NCBI RefSeq assembly: GCF_003368325.1
Contig: NZ_CP031466.1
Span: 806,001-870,000 of the forward strand
Direction of reading: 5' to 3'
DNA from: Paraburkholderia caffeinilytica
GTDB lineage: Bacteria > Pseudomonadota > Gammaproteobacteria > Burkholderiales > Burkholderiaceae
DNA length: 64,000 nucleotides
Shown: positions 26,419 to 32,827 of the stretch, in pieces
How the letters are laid out: each line of letters starts with the position of its first letter
Numbering within the stretch: the first letter of the stretch is position 1
Notes under the pieces: generated by a model
The model's input: the letters and a program-made list of their open reading frames with translations, nothing else
Databases searched by the model: none
Told to the model about the DNA's origin: nothing
Made by a program: the position numbers and the translations under genes

Positions 26419-26850
26419 GCGCGTCGGATGAATTCACCGGGCATTGAATTGCTGTTTAATCGGTGTTAATGCGGTTTCCGATTGCATGGCGGTGAATGCT
26501 GTCGATATAAATAATAATGAGGTAATCGCATTGTCGCGCAGTATCCGCTTAATGTTTTATGCATATTGGGTATTGTCGCCTTATATGGATGGCCTGGCAG
26601 ATTAAAGCAGTGCGGTCGATCGGCAAGATGCCGCTGCGGCGCGACGATGCAGCATTTTGCAAGATGCCGCTCACTGATTTGAAAATCACATTTAACAGCT
26701 GTAGCTTCTTGTAAGGCATGTACAATCGTTGCGCCGTACCGATTTAGTAATGGACACGCTGAGGCGGTATGCATTCGTGGCGTTAATCGGCATCCTGCGA
26801 TTTCAGATCGCCGTCACGCCGGATCGAACAATTTATCGAGGAGAAAGTAA
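26419..26850 (+). other. AT-rich gene-free stretch before a small exported-protein gene
   Basis: About 430 bp with clearly lower GC than its surroundings: 25 G+C in the 60 bases 26461-26520. It has many short TAAT/ATAA runs and no frame with a convincing start and coding character. It probably includes the promoter of the gene at 26851, and a GAGG-AG ribosome site ends it. I see nothing else recognisable in it. Confidence 0.5.
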
Positions 26851-27423
26851 ATGAAGATAGCGACGATTGGAGCAGCGTTGATGGCAGCGGCTTTCGCCGC
26901 GGCACAACCGGCGTGGGCGCAAGACGCGATGGCCAGTGCAGCGCAGGGCATCGTCAGCGCAGTGCAACCGGTGCACGTGAAGGCGCAGATCGTCGGTATC
27001 GATCCGGGCAGCCGCACGCTCACGCTCAAAGGGCCGGGCGGCAACGTGGTGGTCGTGCTGGTGAGCCAGGAGGTTGCGGGCTTCGATCAGCTGAAGGTCG
27101 GCGATCGGGTGGATGTGCTGTACAAGAATGCGCTGCTGGTGAAGGCCGACAAGGTCACCGGCGCAGATAAGGGCATTCGTGCGCGCGTCGATACGCAGGT
27201 GTATGCCCCGGCATCGGGCGGCTTTGAATCCGCGCGTCAGGTCGAAGTGCTCGCCACTGTGCAGAAGATCGATCACAAGAAGCGCCTCGTCACGCTGCGC
27301 GGTGCGTATCAGACGCAAACGCTCGAAGTCGGTCCGGAGGTCGATCTGAAGGGCGTCAAGGTCGGCGATACGGTTCACGCGGTATTCGTTTCGGCAGCGG
27401 CCGTGCAGGTGACGCCGCAATAA
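26851..27423 (+). CDS. Exported protein with two tandem beta-domain repeats
   Basis: 190 residues. A clean signal peptide (residues 1-23, ending AQPAWA before QDAM) directs it to the periplasm. Two similar segments follow, about residues 45-100 (IVGIDPGSRTLTLKGPGGNV... LKVGDRVDVLYKNALLVKA) and 125-188 (VQKIDHKKRLVTLRG... VKVGDTVHAVFVSAAAVQV). Each reads as a short beta-rich domain ending in a KVGDxV turn, so the mature protein looks like an internal duplication of an OB- or DUF5666-like fold. No catalytic motif is evident. The function is unknown; similar small exported proteins are common in Burkholderia. Confidence 0.8.
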   Translation: MKIATIGAALMAAAFAAAQPAWAQDAMASAAQGIVSAVQPVHVKAQIVGIDPGSRTLTLKGPGGNVVVVLVSQEVAGFDQLKVGDRVDVLYKNALLVKADKVTGADKGIRARVDTQVYAPASGGFESARQVEVLATVQKIDHKKRLVTLRGAYQTQTLEVGPEVDLKGVKVGDTVHAVFVSAAAVQVTPQ

Positions 27424-27572
27424 ATGGTGCAGTCAATACCACGTCGGTAAGGGGCACGTGTTCAGGCAGCTTGCGCTTAAGCAATCCACGTTCAGGCAAT
27501 CCGCGTTGAAGCAATACCAGGCAGCCACGCAACGCGGCATGACTGTCTCCTCGCAGCCGGCATGGCTGATCG

Positions 27573-27602
27573 GCAAACACCCCTCATTGCAGGGGTGTTT
27601 GC
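27573..27602. terminator. Bidirectional terminator between convergent genes
   Basis: GCAAACACCCCT (27573-27584) pairs perfectly with AGGGGTGTTTGC (27591-27602), giving a 12-bp stem with a 6-nt loop. It lies between the gene ending at 27423 and the minus-strand gene ending at 27649. The flanking U-runs are weak but the stem is strong. Confidence 0.75.
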
Positions 27603-27648
27603 TTCTCTACGATACGGACGTTCGACCATCGAGTCGCGAAGAGGCGTG

Positions 27649-28029
27649 CTACCGGGCCGCCGGTGCCTCCAGGCCCAACCATGCGAGACGCTCCAGCCAT
27701 CGCCTGACGAAACCACGCTTTGCAGGCAACACGCAAGTCAACGACGCGCGCGCGGTGCGTTCGCCATCCGTGCTGAGCCACACGCGTTCGCCGCGGTGCA
27801 GCCTGAATGCGTTACCCGGTTCGAGCCAATGATCGTAAGGCGCGTTGACGCGCGTGAGCCATAAGCGCGCGCCCTGAACGCTGAGCGTGCAGTCGGCATC
27901 GACACGCCATGTCAGCGTTGCGCCAGGCACTACGGAAAAATGCAGCACTATCTTCGGCAGACGCTCGTCCGGTTGATATCCGGACAGACTTGAGTCGTCA
28001 TCCTTGCACTGCGGGCTTGCCTGATCCAT
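27649..28029 (-). CDS. DUF2917-type protein
   Basis: 126-residue cytoplasmic protein without signal or membrane segment. Start ATG 28029 (MDQASPQCKDDD) is chosen for its GGAGAG ribosome site 4-9 nt upstream; ATG 28044 is an alternative. The middle reads as a beta-rich domain with TWRVDADCTLSVQGARLWLTR and YDHWLEPGNAFRLHRGERVWLS, the pattern of DUF2917 proteins, which are typical of Burkholderiales and have no assigned role. The C-terminus is basic and Trp-rich (RRWLERLAWLGLE). Confidence 0.72.
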   Translation of the reverse strand: MDQASPQCKDDDSSLSGYQPDERLPKIVLHFSVVPGATLTWRVDADCTLSVQGARLWLTRVNAPYDHWLEPGNAFRLHRGERVWLSTDGERTARASLTCVLPAKRGFVRRWLERLAWLGLEAPAAR

Positions 28030-28075
28030 CTTGCTCTCCGTCATCGAGCCGGCGGACGGAGGCGCCCACAAAACA

Positions 28076-28106
28076 AAAGGCCCCTTCCGTTACCGGCGGG
28101 GCCTTT
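28076..28106 (-). terminator. Intrinsic terminator for the minus-strand gene at 28277-29281
   Basis: AAAGGCCCC (28076-28084) pairs with GGGGCCTTT (28098-28106). Read on the minus strand the stem is followed by TTGTTTTGT, a reasonable U-rich tail, so it should end transcription of the VirK/YbjX-like gene before the DUF2917 gene. Confidence 0.75.
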
Positions 28107-28276
28107 GGGTCTTGTTTGCAGATTCAGACTGCTAACGCGCACATGCTCCCAAACGCCTGCCGATGATGGCATGCATTGTTCGGTTTTTAATCGCGACAGC
28201 GATGGAGGTGTGCGTCAACATGAGAATGAGTGTGCCGTTTTGCCGCATGTCTTGTCAATAAAAAATCGCAACGAAT

Positions 28277-29281
28277 TCAAGCGACAAGGCGAGGCACGCA
28301 GGGGCGGGGTGTCTTGCTTGCCGCAACGCTGAGACGAATTTGCGCGGCGAGGGCGCGTCGCAATGCGTACCGCTTGCGACGCGTTGCGTTGCCGGTATCG
28401 TCGCCTTGGCGTTCGGCCAGATAGCGTGCCGGCGGCGCGAGGACGAACCAGCCATTCCAGCGCGCGAGCGCTCCGCACTCGATCGACAGCTGGTCATAGT
28501 CCGCGGCCACGCGACGCTTTCTCAGGCAATAACGCCAGTTCGCATAGATGTGCGCCTGCTTCGAGACGATGAAGGTGCCGCCCGCATCGAGCGCCGCGGC
28601 GACACATTGCGCGAGGTAAATCACCAGCACTTTCGGCCGCAGTCCGTGCCACCGTTTGGTGAGCGCGCGAAACAGCTCGCGGCCGTTGACCGAGGCGTCC
28701 GGTCCTTGCACGGAGCCGATGCACAGACGCGGCCGCCGCACTTTGCCGCCGAGAAAGGCGAGGCTGAACGTGCAGGAGACAAGGCGCTGGTCCCGCGCAT
28801 CGCGGATGCACAAGGTCCAGTCGCCTTCCTTCTGAAACTGTTCGATCGACTCGAGCGACACATACCAGCGCTCGGCACCCACCCCGAACGATGCGATCGG
28901 AGCCGAGCCGACGGCGGCGATGCGCGCGGCGAGTTGCGGCACGCGCTGCTGTGTCAGCGCGTGATGATCGAGGCTCGCCGTGAGGCGTTCGCGCGGGCTG
29001 AAGCGCGTATGAAGGAACGGCCGATGCATGCGTTCGAGCGCGGTGGGGTGACGTCGCACCAGATCATGCAAGGGTGAAATGGCGCAGCCTTTGAGCCATA
29101 CTTGCGTCGAGCGCCACGACGTCAGCGAGCGCAGCCATAGTCGCAGGCGGCGCCAGCGGTGAAATACGCTGGTGCCGGGATAGACTGCATGAGCGGCCTG
29201 CTGAATGACGGCAAAGGACGCCGTGGCTCTCGCGAACCACGGCGAACGGGCGCGAACCCCCTGGTTGGAAACGGTCGTCAC
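28277..29281 (-). CDS. VirK/YbjX (DUF535)-family protein
   Basis: 334 residues starting at GTG 29281, with AGGGGA about 7 nt upstream. The family blocks are visible: RRPRLCIGSVQGPDA, RALTKRWHGLRPKVLVIYLAQ, and the C-terminal KRRVAADYDQLSIECGA followed by WNGWFVLAPP. Relatives include Shigella VirK and Salmonella/E. coli YbjX, tied to envelope remodelling and resistance to host defences under PhoPQ-type control; the biochemical activity is unknown. The N-terminal 75 residues are basic and Trp-rich, with no signal peptide. It is divergent from an OmpR-type response regulator gene 267 bp away, a plausible controller. Confidence 0.8.
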   Translation of the reverse strand: MTTVSNQGVRARSPWFARATASFAVIQQAAHAVYPGTSVFHRWRRLRLWLRSLTSWRSTQVWLKGCAISPLHDLVRRHPTALERMHRPFLHTRFSPRERLTASLDHHALTQQRVPQLAARIAAVGSAPIASFGVGAERWYVSLESIEQFQKEGDWTLCIRDARDQRLVSCTFSLAFLGGKVRRPRLCIGSVQGPDASVNGRELFRALTKRWHGLRPKVLVIYLAQCVAAALDAGGTFIVSKQAHIYANWRYCLRKRRVAADYDQLSIECGALARWNGWFVLAPPARYLAERQGDDTGNATRRKRYALRRALAAQIRLSVAASKTPRPCVPRLVA

Positions 29282-29548
29282 GGCGGATCCCCTGGCTATT
29301 TCAACGAGGCGATGCTAGTGGCGGGGCTCGCGCCTCCGTGTCGAATTGCTTGCGCGTTTGTCGAGTTTTGTCGAGCGTGTCGCATGATGCGTGACGCATC
29401 CGCTATGCTGTGCGTCGAGCCGGCTTGTCCGGTTCGTTTGCCGTGCCGGGGCCGTGTGGATGCGTATGCGGAGCGGTAACCGTGCCGTGCAGCGCGTTGT
29501 ACTATTGCCCGCCGCTATCAAGATAGTTAGCCCTGAACGATTCGTCCC

Positions 29549-30253
29549 ATGCCATTCCGGATCCTGCTTGTCGAAGACGATGACCGCCTGTCCGCGCTGG
29601 TCGCCGGATATTTGCGCAAACACGAATACGAAGTCGAGACGGTGCTGCACGGCAACGACGCCGTGCCGGCGATTCTCAAGCGCCGCCCTGATCTGGTGAT
29701 TCTCGACGTGAATCTTCCCGGCAAGGACGGGTTCCAGATTTGCCGCGAGGCGCGCGAGCAATTCGACGGCGTGATCATCATGGTGACCGCGCGCGACGAG
29801 CAGTTCGACGAAGTGCTGGGCCTCGAATTCGGTGCGGACGACTACGTGCACAAGCCTGTCGAACCACGCGTGCTGCTGGCGCGCATCAAGGCGCAGTTGC
29901 GCCGCGTGAGCGCGCGTGCGCCGGAGGCTGCCCAACCTGAGAGCTATGTCTTCGGCAAGTTCGAGATCAGCCGGGCAAGCCGCACGGTCAAACTGCCGGA
30001 CGGCAGCTTGCCCGATCTGACATCGGCCGAATTCGATTTACTGTGGGCATTGGTGAGTTGCGCGGGCGAGGTGGTGAGCCGAGACGAGCTGATGCGGCAA
30101 TTGCGCGGCATCGAGTTCGACGGCCTCGACCGCACGATCGACGGCGGCATTTCCAAGCTGCGCCGCAAGCTGCATGACGACGCCGCCACGCCGCAGCGAA
30201 TCAAGACCGTGCGCGGCAAGGGCTATCAGTTCAGCAAGCTGGCATGGGATTGA
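29549..30253 (+). CDS. OmpR-family response regulator
   Basis: 234 residues. Receiver domain (1-118) has the acidic pair at Glu9-Asp10-Asp11, phospho-acceptor Asp53 (LVILDVNLPGKDGF), Thr80 and Lys102. The C-terminal winged helix (about 135-232) contains LTSAEFDLLWALVSCAGEVVSRDELMRQLRG and ends IKTVRGKGYQFS. It resembles RstA. The expected partner kinase is not next to it but 1.4 kb downstream at 31675, beyond a hydrolase gene and a repeat. No other kinase is in the window. Confidence 0.93.
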   Translation: MPFRILLVEDDDRLSALVAGYLRKHEYEVETVLHGNDAVPAILKRRPDLVILDVNLPGKDGFQICREAREQFDGVIIMVTARDEQFDEVLGLEFGADDYVHKPVEPRVLLARIKAQLRRVSARAPEAAQPESYVFGKFEISRASRTVKLPDGSLPDLTSAEFDLLWALVSCAGEVVSRDELMRQLRGIEFDGLDRTIDGGISKLRRKLHDDAATPQRIKTVRGKGYQFSKLAWD

Positions 30254-30399
30254 AGACGCTTGCTGCGGTCGCGGTTGAGTTGAGTTGCGGTTGCAGTTCG
30301 GCTGGGTCGATCTCGAGTGTCGATTGAGTAATACGTCGAAATATCGGCCGACAAAACTCTACAAACGCGGTAGCAAATCGACAGTCGTGCGAGGCGGGG

Positions 30400-31224
30400 A
30401 TGATTAGCATCGCAAGCTTGTTAATGACAGGCTTAGCGATGTCCGCTCGCGTTTCCCCGCTTTCCCGCCGTGCCGTGTTGATGATTCACGGCTTGGGTGG
30501 CACACGCCATGATTTCGGCGCGCTCGACCGCAAGTTCGAGCAGATCGGTTGCGACGTGCATCTGCCGTCGCTGCCGGGCCACGGCTCGAACCCTGACGCG
30601 TTGAGCCGCGTGACGTTGAGTGACTACATGCAATTGCTGAGCCGCACATACCGCGAACTGGTTGAGCGTTATGAGCGAGTCGACGTCGCGGGAATTTCGA
30701 TGGGGGCGTTGCTGGCATTGATGTTGAGTGCGCGCGAGCGCATGACGACGGGGCGCCTGATTCTGCTGTCGCCGCCGTTGTTCCTCGACGGCTGGGGCGG
30801 TTCGCGCCTTCGTCCGTTGCGCTATCTGATGTATTGCGTGCCGGGGCTGCGCCGATTGATTCGAGTGCCGGAGGGCGAACCGTTCGGCATCAAGAACGCG
30901 CGCATTCGCAATCTGATTCGCCGTCATCTGCAGAAAGGGAGCGGCATCCACTACCCGTACGTTCCACTGGCGGCGATCGAGCAGGTCGACTGGATGCGCT
31001 TCGCGGTGAAGCGAGCTTTGGGCCGCGTAACATGCGAGACCTTGGTCATGCATTCGGAGGAGGACGAGGTGACGAGCATCCGCTCCGCCGAATTCGTATG
31101 CGAGAATCTGGGAAGCCGTTCGGTGACTTTCGTGCGCTTGACCGACAGCTACCACATGATCACACTAGACAACGAGCGCGACACGGTAGCGGAACAAACA
31201 CTGGCATTCGTACAGAGGGCATAG
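30400..31224 (+). CDS. Alpha/beta hydrolase (carboxylesterase type)
   Basis: 274 residues with the complete triad of a monoacylglycerol-lipase/carboxylesterase: nucleophile Ser100 in AGISMGAL, acid Asp222 in HSEEDEVTS, and His252 in DSYHMITLDNERD. The oxyanion region is LMIHGLGGTRHDF (His30-Gly31). ATG 30400 has GAGGCGGGG just upstream; ATG 30439 (MSARVSPL) is a shorter alternative. No signal peptide is convincing. Its place between a response regulator and a histidine kinase in the same direction suggests shared transcription or control. The substrate is unknown, probably a short- or medium-chain ester. Confidence 0.85.
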   Translation: MISIASLLMTGLAMSARVSPLSRRAVLMIHGLGGTRHDFGALDRKFEQIGCDVHLPSLPGHGSNPDALSRVTLSDYMQLLSRTYRELVERYERVDVAGISMGALLALMLSARERMTTGRLILLSPPLFLDGWGGSRLRPLRYLMYCVPGLRRLIRVPEGEPFGIKNARIRNLIRRHLQKGSGIHYPYVPLAAIEQVDWMRFAVKRALGRVTCETLVMHSEEDEVTSIRSAEFVCENLGSRSVTFVRLTDSYHMITLDNERDTVAEQTLAFVQRA

Positions 31225-31674
31225 AAGCCAAACGGAACAGCGAGCTAAAACCGGGTCCAAGCGAAGTAAGCAACCAGCAACCAGCAACGAGCAACGAGCA
31301 GATCGCAGAAGGAACCAGGCCAAAGTCCAGACTGGTTTAAAGAAGTGGGCTTCGGCGCGCGCAGCGCCGCCGGAAGAATGACGCCCTTGTCACGAGTGCA
31401 AGCAGGGCACGAACACAGATTCCAGATGCACCACTACCCGTTGCAAACCACGGTGCCCACTTAGCAAGATCGGTGTGAGCCGCTTTCTTTGCTTATCTTT
31501 CTTTGCGGCGGCAAAGAAAGTAAGTGCCGCCCCGCACAGGGGCAAACGCTAATAGACCACTAACAATACAAGAAAAGGCACAAAAGCCAGATCAAGAAAG
31601 GACCAACACCATAACCGCACACGTGGCGAACCCCAATGACCCACAACAGCATCAAAAGAAGCGAAGAGAAAAAA
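31225..31674 (+). other. Repeat-bearing, T-poor intergenic stretch
   Basis: 450 bp between the hydrolase and the kinase. It begins with a degenerate short tandem run of CAACCAG/CAACGAG units (about 31269-31300), continues into a Burkholderia-type intergenic repeat with a hairpin, and ends in an A-rich leader. T is strikingly rare on this strand (4 of 60 bases in 31561-31620 and 4 of 60 in 31621-31680). No gene is credible here. Confidence 0.55.
31480..31560. repeat. Burkholderia-type intergenic repeat with hairpin
   Basis: The core CTTATCTTTCTTTGC (31492-31506) pairs with GCAAAGAAAGTAAG (31511-31524) apart from one bulged base. It is followed by GTGCCGCCCCGCACAGGGG and ACGCTAATAGACC. I recognise this combination as a dispersed intergenic element seen repeatedly in Burkholderia/Paraburkholderia genomes; only one copy is visible here. 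The hairpin may also limit read-through from the hydrolase gene. Confidence 0.65.
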
Positions 31675-32805
31675 ATGCCACCTCCAGCGGAGCAAAAAAC
31701 CTTACCCCTCTACCGCTATGCCAAATGGCGCTGGCACCATTTCCGCCGCTCCTGGACGGACACCCGGGCAGACAGAATCCCGAGCTGGTCGCGGCTATAC
31801 GTTCGCGTCTACACGCGCCTGTTGACACTAACAGCGCTAGTACTGGCAGCATCGATCGCAACCCTGAGCCTGACACTAAAAGCATCACCAACGATCTGGC
31901 AAACACTAACAACAGCAAAAGCATCGATCCCAATCGCATTGCTAACCCTACTGCTGCCGGCAATCACAGCGTACCGCTGGATGCGCCCAGTCTGGCTAGA
32001 CCTGGTCATGGTCCGCGAACGCGCAATCGACTTCACCGGCGGCCGCTTCAACACCCGCGCACGCGAATCGCACAGCGTGATAATCGGCCCCCTGGCCCGC
32101 ACGTTAAACGCTTTGGCCGAGCGCATGGAACGCCTGATCGCCGCGCAGCGCGAACTCACCAACGGCATCTCCCATGAACTGCGCACACCGTTGGCCCGTG
32201 TGCGCTTCGCCCTGGAAAACCTTCGCGAACCCGCGTCCGCGGCCGAGTACAACAGCGCGTTGGCAAGCATCGACCAGGACGTCACCGAGCTCGACGAGCT
32301 CATCGACATGAGTCTGACCTACGCGCGCCTCGAATACAGCTCCCTGCAATCGAACCTCGAATCGACGTTGCTCACGGCATGGTTCGACAGCCAGATCACC
32401 GACGCCACGTTGCTTTACGCGGACAAGCAACTCGTCGCGCAGGTAGACGTCGACACGTCGCTACGCGTGGTGATGGACAAGCGCCTCATGTCCTACGCGA
32501 TGCGAAATCTGCTGCGCAATGCCAGCAAATACGCTCATTCGCGGATCATGGTCGGCCTGAGCGTCAGGCACGGCAATGTGGAAATCTACGTGGAAGACGA
32601 TGGCGCCGGTGTGCCGCCCGACCAGCGCGAACACATCTTCAATGCCTTCGTGCGGCTCGACCGTCAGACCGGCGGCTACGGGCTGGGTCTCGCGATTACG
32701 CAACAGGTGCTGCGCGCCCATCACGGCCGCATCGCCGTCACCGATCCCTCGATGCTGAGCGGCGCACGTTTCGAACTGAGCTGGCCGGTGGGCACAGCGG
32801 CGTGA
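31675..32805 (+). CDS. Sensor histidine kinase (HisKA type)
   Basis: 376 residues from ATG 31675, chosen over 31636 because GAAGAG lies 6 nt upstream. Two membrane helices (about 47-69 and 84-102) enclose a periplasmic loop of only about 15 residues, so a large ligand domain is absent. HAMP linker about 103-155; phospho-acceptor His167 in NGISHELRTPLARVRFALE; N-box RNLLRNASKYAHS; G1 EDDGAGVP; G2 GGYGLGLAI. It resembles RstB kinases and is the probable partner of the regulator at 29549. The first 150 codons favour A-ending codons such as CTA, ACA and GCA, unlike the GC-rich rest of the gene. Confidence 0.92.
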   Translation: MPPPAEQKTLPLYRYAKWRWHHFRRSWTDTRADRIPSWSRLYVRVYTRLLTLTALVLAASIATLSLTLKASPTIWQTLTTAKASIPIALLTLLLPAITAYRWMRPVWLDLVMVRERAIDFTGGRFNTRARESHSVIIGPLARTLNALAERMERLIAAQRELTNGISHELRTPLARVRFALENLREPASAAEYNSALASIDQDVTELDELIDMSLTYARLEYSSLQSNLESTLLTAWFDSQITDATLLYADKQLVAQVDVDTSLRVVMDKRLMSYAMRNLLRNASKYAHSRIMVGLSVRHGNVEIYVEDDGAGVPPDQREHIFNAFVRLDRQTGGYGLGLAITQQVLRAHHGRIAVTDPSMLSGARFELSWPVGTAA

Positions 32806-32827
32806 AATACGCCGTTCCTACGTCACA

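Noticed and set aside
27431..27530. Short direct repeats of GTTCAGGCA and AAGCAAT as a CRISPR-like array
   Set aside because: Only two imperfect units with no regular spacer; no cas genes are present.
31269..31300. CAACCAG/CAACGAG run as a possible iteron origin
   Set aside because: Too short and degenerate; no replication initiator gene or AT-rich unwinding element nearby.
31524..32177. 217-residue plus-strand frame across the repeat and kinase start
   Set aside because: Asn/Thr/Pro/Arg-rich product of a T-poor tract, which suppresses stop codons; overlaps the real kinase gene in another frame.
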